Notes under the pieces: generated by a model | The model's input: the letters and a program-made list of their open reading frames with translations, nothing else | Database searches by the model: none | What the model was told of the DNA's origin: nothing | From: Hydrogenovibrio thermophilus | GTDB lineage: Bacteria; Pseudomonadota; Gammaproteobacteria; Thiomicrospirales; Thiomicrospiraceae | DNA: 64,000 bases | NCBI RefSeq assembly: GCF_004028275.1 | Contig: NZ_CP035033.1 | Coordinates: 1-64,000, forward strand | Direction of reading: 5' to 3' | Shown: positions 55,679 to 64,000 of the stretch, piece after piece | How positions within the stretch are numbered: the stretch's first letter is position 1 | Layout of the letters: every line of letters begins with the position of its first letter | Position numbers and translations under genes: made by a program

Positions 55679-55698
55679 TGATTCCACCTGTCGACACT

Positions 55699-56331
55699 AT
55701 GCCCGCACTTGATACCTTACTGCCCTTCACCGGTTTGATGATTCTGCTTGCGTTGTCGCCCGGGCCCGACAACCTCTTTGTCTTGATGCAGTCGGTGGTG
55801 CACGGCAAAACGGCGGGGCTTTGGGTCACTCTGGGGCTCTGCACCGGGCTGGTCGGTCACACGCTGGCCGTCGCCTTCGGGTTGGCGCTGGTGCTGAAAA
55901 CCTCCCCTTGGCTGTTTTCCGCCATCCAGACCCTCGGTGCGGTCTATCTGTTGTATTTGGCCTGGCAAAGCTACCGTGCCGCCAATTGCCATGTCAGTCA
56001 GCAGTTGCCCAAACTCAGTGCCGGACAACTCTATCGCCGCGGCGTAGTCATGAACATCACCAACCCGAAAGTGACCCTGTTCTTTCTGGCCTTTCTGCCG
56101 CAGTTCGTCGCCCGCGAAACCGAACACTTCGCGTCGCAAATACTGGTGCTGGGCGGTCTGGCCATTCTCGCCACTTTGTTGGTGTTCGGAAGCATCGCCC
56201 TGTTCGCGGGTGCCTTGAAAATCCTCAATCAATCGGACTCGGCGCAACGGCGCCTCCACCTCATCACCGCCGGCCTACTCGCTCTATTGGGTTTGAAGCT
56301 GTTTTTTGATCTGGCGCAATCACTTTATTAA
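55699..56331 (+). CDS. LysE-family translocator
   Basis: The 210-residue, six-helix exporter has the family opening LILLALSPGPDNLFVLMQSV and the NITNPKVTLFFLAFLPQFV motif, closer to RhtB than the LysE-like protein at 31.5 kb. The ATG at 55699 is used: a longer frame from TTG at 55648 would begin inside the palindrome element, adding Asn-Ala-Gln-Ala-Trp. Substrate unknown. Confidence 0.88.
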   Translation: MPALDTLLPFTGLMILLALSPGPDNLFVLMQSVVHGKTAGLWVTLGLCTGLVGHTLAVAFGLALVLKTSPWLFSAIQTLGAVYLLYLAWQSYRAANCHVSQQLPKLSAGQLYRRGVVMNITNPKVTLFFLAFLPQFVARETEHFASQILVLGGLAILATLLVFGSIALFAGALKILNQSDSAQRRLHLITAGLLALLGLKLFFDLAQSLY

Positions 56332-56398
56332 GCGCTTTTTTACGTAATTCCTGTAAAATGAAATCGTCTTTGAGCGATTACCATTCGAGGGGTGCACT

Positions 56399-57802
56399 AT
56401 GACACCGATTCAATCCTACGGAGCAGCCGAAACCGTCACCGGTTCCTGCCATTATTTACAACTAAAACAAGGCCCGCAAATCCTGGTGGACTGCGGGATG
56501 TTTCAAGGCCGCGCCACCAAACAGGCCAATGACGATTTCGGCTTCAACCCGGCGGACATCGACCTGTTGCTCATCACCCATGCCCACCTCGACCACGTCG
56601 GACGCATTCCCAAACTGGTCAATGAAGGTTTCAGCGGTCGCATCGTTTGTCTGCGCGCCACCTACGATCTCATGCAGGTCATCTTGATGGACAGCGCGAA
56701 AATCATGCGCGAAGACTATAAGACCGACCTGAAAAAAGCCCAGCGTCGCGGCGAGGAAGACAAAGTCCGTCCACCGCTCTACACCATGGACGATGTCCAA
56801 GCAGTGTTCGACTTAAGCATTCAATACGCCGAATACGACCAACCAGCAAAATTAACACAGGGCGTCTCCGCTACTTTCCGCAATGCCGGGCACATTCTCG
56901 GTTCCGCCAGCATTCAAATCGACTTTCAGGAAGACGACCAACCGAAAACGGTGGTGTTTTCCGGCGATCTCGGCAACCACAAAGACGTCGCCATGCCGCC
57001 GCCAGCCTATGTCGAGCACGCTGATGCCCTGTACATCGAATCCACTTACGGTGATCGCAATCACCGCCCGCTGGAAGGCAGTATTTCCGAATTCAAACAA
57101 GCCATCGTCACCACCCTGATGAACCAGGGTAATGTGTTGATTCCGTCGTTCGCCATCGAGCGCTCGCAGGAAATCCTGCTGTTGTTGAAACAGATGTATT
57201 ACGACAACGAATTGCCGACCTGCAAAGTCTTTCTCGACTCGCCAATGGCGATTCGCGCCACCGAAATTTACAACCAGTATCACACCGATTTGAACGAAAA
57301 TGCCGAAGCCTTACACGCCAAAGGCGACTCGGTATTCGATTTTCCCTATCTGGAATATTCGATTAAAGGCAGCGATTCCATGCGCATCAATGACGAAGAA
57401 AGCGGCTGCATCATCATCGCCGGCAGCGGCATGTGTACCGGCGGACGCATTTTGCACCACTTCAAACACCGCTTGTGGAACGCCCGCAACGCGGTGCTGT
57501 TCGTCGGGTACCAGGCCGTCGGCACACTGGGGCGCTTACTGGTGGACGGCGCCGAGGAAATCCGCATTTACCGGGAAAAAATCAAAGTCCGCGCGAAAAT
57601 CCATATGATCAACGGCTTTTCGGCTCACGCCGATCAGGACGAACTGCTCGATTGGATGGCGCATTTCCACCAACTGGATAAAATCTTTTTGATCCACGGC
57701 GAACGCGACAAACAAGAAATCTTCAAAACCGCCATCGAAGAAAAATTCCACCATCGCAAACCGGTGCACATCGTGGAATACGCCGAAGAAGTCTGGATTT
57801 AA
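56399..57802 (+). CDS. Metallo-beta-lactamase/beta-CASP RNA nuclease-like protein
   Basis: The 467-residue product has the metal site LLLITHAHLDHVGRIP (HxHxDH), a beta-CASP insertion with YIESTYGDRNH and LIPSFAIERSQEILLLL, and C-terminal VGYQAVGTLGRLL and INGFSAHADQDELLDW. These match the Ysh1/CPSF-like bacterial family, probably an RNA nuclease. It is intact and soluble. The LapA-like gene follows after 12 bp. Confidence 0.88.
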   Translation: MTPIQSYGAAETVTGSCHYLQLKQGPQILVDCGMFQGRATKQANDDFGFNPADIDLLLITHAHLDHVGRIPKLVNEGFSGRIVCLRATYDLMQVILMDSAKIMREDYKTDLKKAQRRGEEDKVRPPLYTMDDVQAVFDLSIQYAEYDQPAKLTQGVSATFRNAGHILGSASIQIDFQEDDQPKTVVFSGDLGNHKDVAMPPPAYVEHADALYIESTYGDRNHRPLEGSISEFKQAIVTTLMNQGNVLIPSFAIERSQEILLLLKQMYYDNELPTCKVFLDSPMAIRATEIYNQYHTDLNENAEALHAKGDSVFDFPYLEYSIKGSDSMRINDEESGCIIIAGSGMCTGGRILHHFKHRLWNARNAVLFVGYQAVGTLGRLLVDGAEEIRIYREKIKVRAKIHMINGFSAHADQDELLDWMAHFHQLDKIFLIHGERDKQEIFKTAIEEKFHHRKPVHIVEYAEEVWI

Positions 57803-57814
57803 GAGGAGGACAAG

Positions 57815-58033
57815 ATGCAAAATCTGACATTCAAATCAATTCTTTCCTGGGCACTGATCGCCCTCTCGATTATCTTCATCCTGCAAAACCTGGTGACGGT
57901 GGAAGTCAAATTCCTGATGTGGAGCCTCAGTGTGCCGCGCGCCGTTTTGGTAGCGGTGATGATTGGCGTCGGTTTCGTCATCGGCTGGTTTTTTTCACAA
58001 CATCATCATCAAAAAGACACAGAATCGTCTTAA
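57815..58033 (+). CDS. LapA/DUF1049-family small membrane protein
   Basis: The 72-residue product has two transmembrane segments (about 9-26 and 40-62) with the typical FILQNLVTVEVKFLMWSLSVPRAVLV centre and a short His-rich tail. In E. coli LapA and LapB act in LPS assembly; no lapB is present here. GAGGA precedes the ATG. Confidence 0.8.
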   Translation: MQNLTFKSILSWALIALSIIFILQNLVTVEVKFLMWSLSVPRAVLVAVMIGVGFVIGWFFSQHHHQKDTESS

Positions 58034-58097
58034 AAGGTGGCTAGAATTTTCAGAATTTGGTTTGAAAATAGGTCGCCCGATGGAACAAGGATACGAT

Positions 58098-58814
58098 ATG
58101 GTTCGCTTCACCCCCGAAATGCTCGAACACCACCTCACGAAAGAACACTTCAGCCACCGCATGGGTTGGCTGCGAGCCGCCGTCCTCGGTGCCAATGACG
58201 GTATTATTTCCGTGGTCAGCTTGCTGGTGGGGGTCATCGCTTCCGGGGCGGATAAAGAAAGCATTTTACTGGTGGCGGTGGCCGCTCTGGTGGCCGGTGC
58301 GCTGTCGATGGCCGCCGGGGAATACGTCTCGGTCAGCTCGCAGGCCGATACCGAAAAGGCCGACCTGGAAAAAGAACGCATCATGCTGGAAGAAAACTGG
58401 GAAGTCGAACACGCCGAACTGGCGCTGATTTACCGCCAACGCGGCGTCAGTGACGCCACCGCCATGCAGGTCGCCAAGGAATTGATGGCACACGACGCGC
58501 TCGGCGCCCACGCCAAAGACGAACTCGGACTGTCGGAAATCCACACTGCCCGCCCGATGCAAGCCGCGTTTGCTTCCGCCGCCTCCTTTGTTTCCGGTGC
58601 CGCGATACCGGTATTGCTGGTGGTTTTGCTGCCAATGGAAAACCTCGGCCTCATCATTGCGGCCTGTTCGCTGGCGCTCTTAGCGGTTCTGGGGGCCATT
58701 GCCGCCAAAACCGGCGGCGCGCCGATGCTGAAAGGCGCCATGCGCATGACCACCTGGGGCTTTCTGGCGATGGCACTCACCACCTATGTCGGCCTGATGT
58801 TCGATATCCATTAA
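58098..58814 (+). CDS. VIT-family Fe/Mn transporter
   Basis: The 238-residue product has LGANDGIISVVSLLVGVIAS, the first helix of the VIT1/CCC1 family, AAGEYVSVSSQADTEKADLEKE, a cytoplasmic metal-binding helical region, and three C-terminal helices. Such proteins move Fe(II) or Mn(II) out of the cytoplasm. AAGGA is well spaced from the ATG at 58098; an alternative ATG at 58080 adds six residues. Confidence 0.87.
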   Translation: MVRFTPEMLEHHLTKEHFSHRMGWLRAAVLGANDGIISVVSLLVGVIASGADKESILLVAVAALVAGALSMAAGEYVSVSSQADTEKADLEKERIMLEENWEVEHAELALIYRQRGVSDATAMQVAKELMAHDALGAHAKDELGLSEIHTARPMQAAFASAASFVSGAAIPVLLVVLLPMENLGLIIAACSLALLAVLGAIAAKTGGAPMLKGAMRMTTWGFLAMALTTYVGLMFDIH

Positions 58815-58818
58815 GCCG

Positions 58819-58845
58819 ATAACGCCCAGGCCTGGTGATTTTTAA
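58819..58845. terminator. Palindrome terminator after the VIT gene
   Basis: CCAGGCCTGG at 58826-58835 lies 11 bp after the stop, with partly paired flanks (AACGC/TGATT) and a following T-run. Confidence 0.55.
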
Positions 58846-58870
58846 CCTTTAGAGACCTTTTCACGAAACA

Positions 58871-60187
58871 ATGCCACAACACGACAAATCCCGGCTCGAC
58901 AAAGCCTACGACCTCATCAATAACGAAGAAGACGCCCGCGTCTGTAAAGACATCCCCGATGCGGCCTGCCACCACCAACCGAAAAATTTCTTCGCGTACC
59001 TCATCGCCAATTTTCTCGGTAAAATCGCCGACGAGCTCGCCAGCGCGAAGCTGACGTTGCCTTGGTTGTTGGGCGCTTTGGGTACCCCGGCGGTGTTCAC
59101 CGGCTTTCTGGTACCGATTCGCGAAGCCGGTGTCTTATTACCGCAACTGTTCGTGGCCGCGGCCGTGCGTCATCTGCCGGTGCGCAAAGGCGTTTGGTTG
59201 CTGGGCGCGGCTTTATCGGCCATCGCGCTCGCCGTCATGGCGTTGACCGCAGGCTGGGTCAGTGGTGTCGCAGCCGGTTGGGCCATTATTGTCTCGCTGG
59301 TGGTGTTCAGTCTGGCGCGCGGGCTCTGCTCCGTTTCCGCCAAAGACGTCCTCGGCAAAACCATTTCCAAAGGACGGCGCGGAAATCTGATGGGCATCAG
59401 CTCCGGCATTGCCGGGGTCGCCACCTTAGGCGTTGGGGTCTATATCGAGTTTTTCAGCCAGAATCCCTCATCGGATTTACTGGCGGGCTTGCTGTGGGTT
59501 GGCGCCATTCTCTGGGCCATCGCTTTTGTCGTGTTCGCGCAAATTGAAGAACACCCCGGTGCGACCGAAGGCGGCGGCAATGCGTTTGCCGCGGCGTTTA
59601 AAAGCTTCGCGTTGTTGAAGACCGACCGACCTTTCCGCCAATACGTCATCGGCCGGGCTTTGTTACTGAGCACGGCACTCGCACCGCCGTTTTATGTGTT
59701 ATTGGCCCAACAATACAGCGAAAACGACCTCAGCGGCTTGGGGATGTTGATTATCGCCAGCGGCATTGCCGGTGCCATCAGCGCGCCGGTATGGGGAAAA
59801 ATGGGCGACCGTTCCAGTCGATTCGTAATGATATTGGCTTCTCTGTCGGCGGGAATATTGGGCATCGTACTGTTCGCGTTGGCGGAAAGCGACAGTCCGT
59901 GGCTGTCGAACCCACTGGTGCATGCCGGTTTCTTCCTGCTGTTGACGGTATTTTACAGCGGCGTACGTTTGGGGCGTAAAGTCTATCTGGTGGATTTGGC
60001 CAATGCCGACAATCGCGCGACCTACGTCGCCTTGAGCAATACGGTCATCGGCCTGGCCATGCTGGCCGGCGGGGCCATCGGTTTATTGGCCGACATCCTG
60101 TCAATTCAGGTGGTGATTCTGGTATTGAGTGTGATTGCGGTGCTGGCGGCCCTTTGGATTGCGCGTTTGCCGGAAGTCAGCGACTAA
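58871..60187 (+). CDS. Major facilitator superfamily transporter
   Basis: The 438-residue product has a hydrophilic N terminus (about 45 residues), then about 11-12 helices. LPWLLGALGTPAVFTGFLVPIREAGVLLPQL and GRRGNLMGISSGIAG fit MFS loops. There is no clear substrate motif. The gene is convergent with the DTW gene, with a 7-bp gap. Confidence 0.82.
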   Translation: MPQHDKSRLDKAYDLINNEEDARVCKDIPDAACHHQPKNFFAYLIANFLGKIADELASAKLTLPWLLGALGTPAVFTGFLVPIREAGVLLPQLFVAAAVRHLPVRKGVWLLGAALSAIALAVMALTAGWVSGVAAGWAIIVSLVVFSLARGLCSVSAKDVLGKTISKGRRGNLMGISSGIAGVATLGVGVYIEFFSQNPSSDLLAGLLWVGAILWAIAFVVFAQIEEHPGATEGGGNAFAAAFKSFALLKTDRPFRQYVIGRALLLSTALAPPFYVLLAQQYSENDLSGLGMLIIASGIAGAISAPVWGKMGDRSSRFVMILASLSAGILGIVLFALAESDSPWLSNPLVHAGFFLLLTVFYSGVRLGRKVYLVDLANADNRATYVALSNTVIGLAMLAGGAIGLLADILSIQVVILVLSVIAVLAALWIARLPEVSD

Positions 60188-60194
60188 ACACCTT

Positions 60195-60848
60195 TCACCG
60201 CTTTTCGCCAGGCCTGGTGGAATCGTCGCTTCCGTTCACAAACGCCTGGCGCTGGGCCACAAAATCGTCCAACGCCAGCGATAAGCCGTCGAACTGAGAC
60301 GGTTCCCCTTCCAGCTCACACAACACCGCATGAATCGCTTCCAGCGTCGATAAACTCTGGGCATTCGGTGCTTTACGAATGGCATAGGCAGACCGCCATT
60401 CGCCGCTCAACTGCAAACTCGGTAAGGCCTGCAACGCCGGATTGGTCTGCAACAATTTATAGGCTTTGCGCCAGGTACCATCCAGCAGCAATACCTGCAT
60501 TTCGGATACGGGTGTGTCCAGTGTATCGGCGCTGTACACGACCTTTTTCGACACGCTATCAACGCCCTTATCCTCCGGATCGGGAAACAGCAACAGCGTC
60601 GGCTTAGCCTGCAACCAGGCCTGTAATTCCGGCAACGCATCAACCGATTCCCCCACCCAAATCGGACAGTCCTGCAAACACAAATGCGCCAGACGCGCCG
60701 TGCCTTTCGCCTGATGCTGCTCGGACGGATGCTGTAAAATACCCAGACCCAAGCGGTGTGCGACCGGTCGCACCGAAGCACAAATGCAACTGCGCGACGG
60801 TAAGCCGCAACGCGCGCAATAGGTTCTTTTTGCGGATGGTATGGTCAA
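60195..60848 (-). CDS. DTW-domain tRNA-uridine aminocarboxypropyltransferase
   Basis: Members such as TapT (YfiP) add the 3-amino-3-carboxypropyl group to uridine 47 of tRNA, using SAM. The 217-residue product has an N-terminal Cys cluster (YCARCGLPSRSCIC), LLFPDPEDKG, VLLLDGTWRKAYKLL (the DTW motif as GTW) and WRSAYAIRKAP. The start is TTG; no ATG is in frame nearby. CCAGGCCTGG (60208-60217) is read near the C terminus as Thr-Arg-Pro-Gly, and a one-mismatch copy (60614-60623) as Leu-Gln-Ala-Trp. Confidence 0.85.
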   Translation of the reverse strand: MTIPSAKRTYCARCGLPSRSCICASVRPVAHRLGLGILQHPSEQHQAKGTARLAHLCLQDCPIWVGESVDALPELQAWLQAKPTLLLFPDPEDKGVDSVSKKVVYSADTLDTPVSEMQVLLLDGTWRKAYKLLQTNPALQALPSLQLSGEWRSAYAIRKAPNAQSLSTLEAIHAVLCELEGEPSQFDGLSLALDDFVAQRQAFVNGSDDSTRPGEKR

Positions 60849-61291
60849 TGTCTTCTCTACTGTGTGTTAAAGCCGATGCGTCGCATCAAGCGCGTCTGAA
60901 ACATTTTCACAAGCAAAACCGGCTCAGCCAGCCCTTACAGACTGATACTGTCTGGCTGGCCGAACTGGACGGCCGAATCATCGGCGTCGCGCGCCTGGTG
61001 CCGATCGATCAACCCGAAACAACGGAATTTGACCAGGCCTGGTGGTTACGCGGCTTATTCATCCGCCCCGAACACCGCCAACAAGGCTTTGGCCATCATT
61101 TGATTCACGCCCTGCAAACCGGCACCGACGGTGCACTTTACGCCTTCGCGTTGCCGCATCTCGACGCATTTTACCATCGGCTGGACTTCCAGCCCATCAC
61201 AGCCGATGAACTGCCGGAATCGCTGCAAACCCGGCTGACCAACTACCAACAAAGCAAATCCGCTTTGCAGGCTTATCGATATCACCGCTGA
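60836..61291 (+). CDS. GNAT-family N-acetyltransferase-like protein
   Basis: The ~151-residue product has the GNAT core VWLAELDGRIIGVARLVPI and the acetyl-CoA loop LFIRPEHRQQGFGHHLIHAL (R/QxxGxG/A variant QQGFGHH). Acceptor unknown. Two in-frame starts are close (ATG at 60836 and 60848); both overlap the divergent DTW gene. A CCAGGCCTGG copy (61033-61042) encodes Gln-Ala-Trp. Confidence 0.8.
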   Translation: MVWSMSSLLCVKADASHQARLKHFHKQNRLSQPLQTDTVWLAELDGRIIGVARLVPIDQPETTEFDQAWWLRGLFIRPEHRQQGFGHHLIHALQTGTDGALYAFALPHLDAFYHRLDFQPITADELPESLQTRLTNYQQSKSALQAYRYHR

Positions 61292-61302
61292 ATTAGGATG
61301 GG

Positions 61303-61324
61303 AAACCACCAGGCCTGGTGGTTT
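61303..61324. terminator. 22-bp perfect palindrome between convergent genes
   Basis: The core CCAGGCCTGG (61309-61318) is extended by AAACCA and TGGTTT, a perfect 22-bp palindrome. It sits between the GNAT gene and the oppositely directed GGDEF-EAL gene and could terminate both. Confidence 0.65.
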
Positions 61325-61347
61325 GTGTGAATGGCTTGATTGCCGAA

Positions 61348-64000
61348 TTAAAGCGTCGGGTGGGTTTGCAATAAGGCTTCAAACTCGGAAGCCGGCATAG
61401 GGCGGCTCAATAAAAACCCTTGAAAACGGTCGGCGCCGGAAGCCCGTAAAAAATCCAACTGTTCTTCCCGTTCCACGCCTTCGGCCACCGCGATGAGGTT
61501 GAAGCTTTTTGCCAGCGCCAACATCGCTTCGACAATCGCCATGTCGTCTTTGTCTTCCGGAATGTCACGAATAAACGACAGGTCGATTTTCAGGGTATTT
61601 AACGGCATCTGTTTGAGATACGACAATGAGGAATATTCAATCCCGAAATCATCAATCGCAAAGGCCACACCACTGCTGTGAATTTCATTCAACACCTGCA
61701 GGGTTTGCTCCGGTGAATTCATCACAAACCGTTCGATGATTTCCAGCTCCAGCCATTTGGGTTTGCAGTCGGTTTCCTGCAGCACCCGCTGTACGGTGGC
61801 ACTGAGGTCGTGCTTGGTGATCTGGCGCCCGGAGACATTCACGGCCACCCGGCCGGATTTCAGGCCCATGCGGTGCCATTTGGCGTTCTGGATACAGGCT
61901 TCCCGTAGCACCCATTCGCCGAGTTCGATAATCAAATCGCTTTTTTCGGCTTCGGCAATGAACTGACCGGGCAACAGCATGCCGCGCGTCGGATGTTGCC
62001 AGCGAATCAAGGCTTCAGAACCGACAATGCGTTTGCTTTCACACTCGTATTTGGGCTGATAATACACCTCGAATTCATTTTCTTGCAAGGCGCGTCGCAA
62101 TTCGGATTCGAGTTGAATGTGCTGAAACGCGATCTGCGTGAGTTCGTCGGTGTAAAAAGCGTAGGTGTTGCGGTCATTATCCTTGGCACGATACATGGCG
62201 GCGTCGGCATTGCGCAATAAGATATCGGAGGTTTCGCCATTATCGGGGTAAATGCTGATGCCGATACTGGCACCAATATACAACTTATGACTTTCCACCA
62301 AAAACGGCTTCTCTAAGGCTTTTAGCACCTTTTGCGCCACCACTTGGGCATCTTCCGGATGTTTGAGGTCACGCATCAAAAAGGCGAACTCGTCGCCACC
62401 GAGACGGGCGATGGTATCGGACTTGCGACCGGTGGTTTGCAACTGTTTACCGACTTGCTCCAATACCTGGTCTCCGATTTGGTGGCCCAGGGAATCGTTA
62501 ATTTGCTTGAAATGATCCAGATCGATGAACAAAATCGCCAGTTTTTCCCGATGGCGCTCACTGTGAGCAACGGCTTGATCCAGCAGGCTGGTAAACAGGT
62601 GACGGTTCGCCAGACCGGTCAAATCGTCGTGGTGCGCGAGATAATACAGTTTTTCTTCGGCTTTTTTGCGCGCGGTGATGTCCCGGCTGACCCCGACCAA
62701 ACCGTACACATTGCCGTCTTCGCCGTAAAACGGTGTTTTTAAGGTATCCACCAATACTTCTTTGCCATCCGGGTAGGTCAACCATTCCTCGTTTTGGCGA
62801 GCCTTCCCACTGTCGAACATGGCGTAATCCTGCTGGCGGAAAAAATCGGCCACCTCCCAGTCGAACAAATCGTAATCGGTTTTGCCGATGATTTCCGCTT
62901 CGGTTTTATCGGTAAATCGCTCAAAGGCCGGATTACATCCCTGATAAACCCCCATCGCATCCTTGATGAAAATTAAATCGGTGGTGGCATTGATGACCGA
63001 ACGCAACAGGGTTTTCTGTTTTTCCAATGCCTGCTGCGCCATATATTGGTTGGTGACGTCCTGCAAGGTGCCGACAATACGGGTCGGCGAATGCTCGACA
63101 TCATAACGGGTAATACCACGCTGTTCGATATAACGGATTTCCCCGGACGACCGCACGATGCGATAGATGGAAACCTGTTCTTCATCGGATGCCAAACTCC
63201 GTTCGAATTCAGTTTCAACCGATTCGCGGTCTTCCTCATGCACCAGTGCAATGAAGTCTTCGTAGACGACGTCCATACCCGGCGACAACCCGAGAATGGC
63301 ATAACACCCATCCGACAGAATGATTTTTTCCGACGTGATTTCATATTCCCAAGAACCAATCTGTGCGATGGTTTCCGCCTCTTTCAGCAGCGCCTGTTTT
63401 TCCACCAATTGCTGTTTGGCCATGTGATAAGCGGTGATGTCCTGCACGGTGCCGCTCGACATCAACGCCCGGCCGTCGGTATCAAAGTCGGATACCCCTT
63501 CTTCCAGTACATGCTTGACACGGCCGTCCGGCATCAATAATCGATGCTCCACCTGGTAGGGCTTTCGGGTTTCCAGTGAATGATAATAGGCGTTGTTAAG
63601 CTTGTCACGATCGGCCGGATGCGTCCGTTCCAACAGCAATTCATAGGAGGGCTTGGTCTGCGTCGGATCCAACTCGAAAATTCGGAAAACTTCCTGGGAC
63701 CAGTACAATTCCTGAGTACCGAGATTCAATTCCCAACTGCCAACCTTTGCCATGTTTTCGGCTCGCTGGAAACGCTGTGTTTGCAATTCCAATTGCTGCA
63801 GAGTCCGTTTATAGTCGGTGATGTCGGTGGCCAAACCGTGGACGGCCACAACTTCATGCCGATCGTTCCGGACACCAAACTCCTGAACCTGCAACCAACG
63901 CGTACCACCCTGACTGTGGTGAATCTCCACCGTATAGACCGGCACTTTACGCCCGCTTAAAGCCGTGGCGACATTGCTGTCCACCAAGCTGTTTTTAGGA
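61348..64000 (-). CDS. PAS-GGDEF-EAL cyclic-di-GMP signalling protein, 5' end beyond the window
   Basis: At least 880 residues are visible; the frame is open to the right edge, so the start lies outside. The order is the end of one PAS/PAC unit, three more PAS domains (about 80-200, 205-325, 330-440), a GGDEF domain (RLGGDEF, with the RKSD I-site five residues upstream) and an EAL domain. The EAL domain keeps its catalytic motifs (YYQPK, EALIRW, VNVSGRQ, ELEIIE, IDDFG, KIDLSF, AEGVE), so phosphodiesterase activity is likely. Cyclase activity may be regulatory. No membrane segment is visible. Confidence 0.93.
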   Translation of the reverse strand, partial: PKNSLVDSNVATALSGRKVPVYTVEIHHSQGGTRWLQVQEFGVRNDRHEVVAVHGLATDITDYKRTLQQLELQTQRFQRAENMAKVGSWELNLGTQELYWSQEVFRIFELDPTQTKPSYELLLERTHPADRDKLNNAYYHSLETRKPYQVEHRLLMPDGRVKHVLEEGVSDFDTDGRALMSSGTVQDITAYHMAKQQLVEKQALLKEAETIAQIGSWEYEITSEKIILSDGCYAILGLSPGMDVVYEDFIALVHEEDRESVETEFERSLASDEEQVSIYRIVRSSGEIRYIEQRGITRYDVEHSPTRIVGTLQDVTNQYMAQQALEKQKTLLRSVINATTDLIFIKDAMGVYQGCNPAFERFTDKTEAEIIGKTDYDLFDWEVADFFRQQDYAMFDSGKARQNEEWLTYPDGKEVLVDTLKTPFYGEDGNVYGLVGVSRDITARKKAEEKLYYLAHHDDLTGLANRHLFTSLLDQAVAHSERHREKLAILFIDLDHFKQINDSLGHQIGDQVLEQVGKQLQTTGRKSDTIARLGGDEFAFLMRDLKHPEDAQVVAQKVLKALEKPFLVESHKLYIGASIGISIYPDNGETSDILLRNADAAMYRAKDNDRNTYAFYTDELTQIAFQHIQLESELRRALQENEFEVYYQPKYECESKRIVGSEALIRWQHPTRGMLLPGQFIAEAEKSDLIIELGEWVLREACIQNAKWHRMGLKSGRVAVNVSGRQITKHDLSATVQRVLQETDCKPKWLELEIIERFVMNSPEQTLQVLNEIHSSGVAFAIDDFGIEYSSLSYLKQMPLNTLKIDLSFIRDIPEDKDDMAIVEAMLALAKSFNLIAVAEGVEREEQLDFLRASGADRFQGFLLSRPMPASEFEALLQTHPTL

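Noticed and set aside
55648-55698. Upstream extension of the second LysE-family protein
   Set aside because: The extension starts from TTG within the palindromic terminator element and adds residues not found in the family; ATG at 55699 fits.

Overview
The window looks like the replication-origin end of a gammaproteobacterial chromosome. It starts with three DnaA boxes beside an AT-rich stretch, then dnaA, dnaN and recF, with gyrB about 11 kb further on. A proteobacterial phosphoribulokinase gene directly after gyrB points to an autotroph using the Calvin cycle. Gene content and protein style suggest a Thiomicrospira/Hydrogenovibrio-like sulfur oxidiser; this is inference only, because no rRNA or RubisCO gene is present. 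No tRNA, rRNA, CRISPR array, transposase or integrase was recognised.

Layout. 0-4.3 kb: oriC, dnaA, dnaN, recF. 4.4-7.4 kb: a PhoP/PhoQ-like two-component pair and an HDOD protein. 7.6-13.3 kb: a heavy-metal-type RND efflux operon (outer-membrane channel, adaptor, pump, DUF3240 protein). 13.5-15.1 kb: a Ysc84-like secreted protein and a ChaN-like lipoprotein. 15.4-18.9 kb: gyrB and prk. 19-20.8 kb: a DUF389 membrane protein. 21-44.7 kb: a large pigment-type lipid cluster. 44.8-47.7 kb: hslR-like, hemF, an M48 protease lipoprotein and tsaC. 47.9-53 kb: an HlyD/double-ATPase/two-permease ABC exporter. 53-64 kb: a polysaccharide deacetylase, a diguanylate cyclase, LysE, a beta-CASP nuclease, LapA, VIT, MFS, a DTW-domain tRNA enzyme, a GNAT protein and a PAS-GGDEF-EAL protein that runs off the right edge.

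The 21-44.7 kb cluster combines aryl-polyene-type genes (ketosynthase plus chain-length-factor partner, two hotdog dehydratases, FabG reductase, ACP, AMP-ligase, LpxL-like acyltransferase, LolA-like carrier, MMPL exporter) with dialkylresorcinol-type genes (DarA-like, DarB-like ketosynthase III). This pairing is known from flexirubin-type pigments. It also carries a flavin-dependent halogenase-like enzyme with a WIWNIP motif, a BtrH-like acyltransferase candidate, a methyltransferase and an ABC-2 exporter. The likely product is an outer-membrane aryl polyene, possibly esterified to a dialkylresorcinol and possibly halogenated. No aromatic ammonia lyase, phosphopantetheinyl transferase or thioesterase was recognised here.

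The most unusual sequence-level feature is a perfect 10-bp palindrome, CCAGGCCTGG, found 19 times where about 0.1 would be expected by chance (my estimate). Nine copies lie between genes, most just after stop codons, and several are extended into terminator-like palindromes of 22-24 bp. Ten lie inside genes, where seven are read in the frame that encodes Gln-Ala-Trp. Two parS-like sites (15.1 and 43.5 kb) and a 21-bp near-perfect direct repeat bracketing a single lipoprotein gene (32.8-35.0 kb) are the other notable signals.
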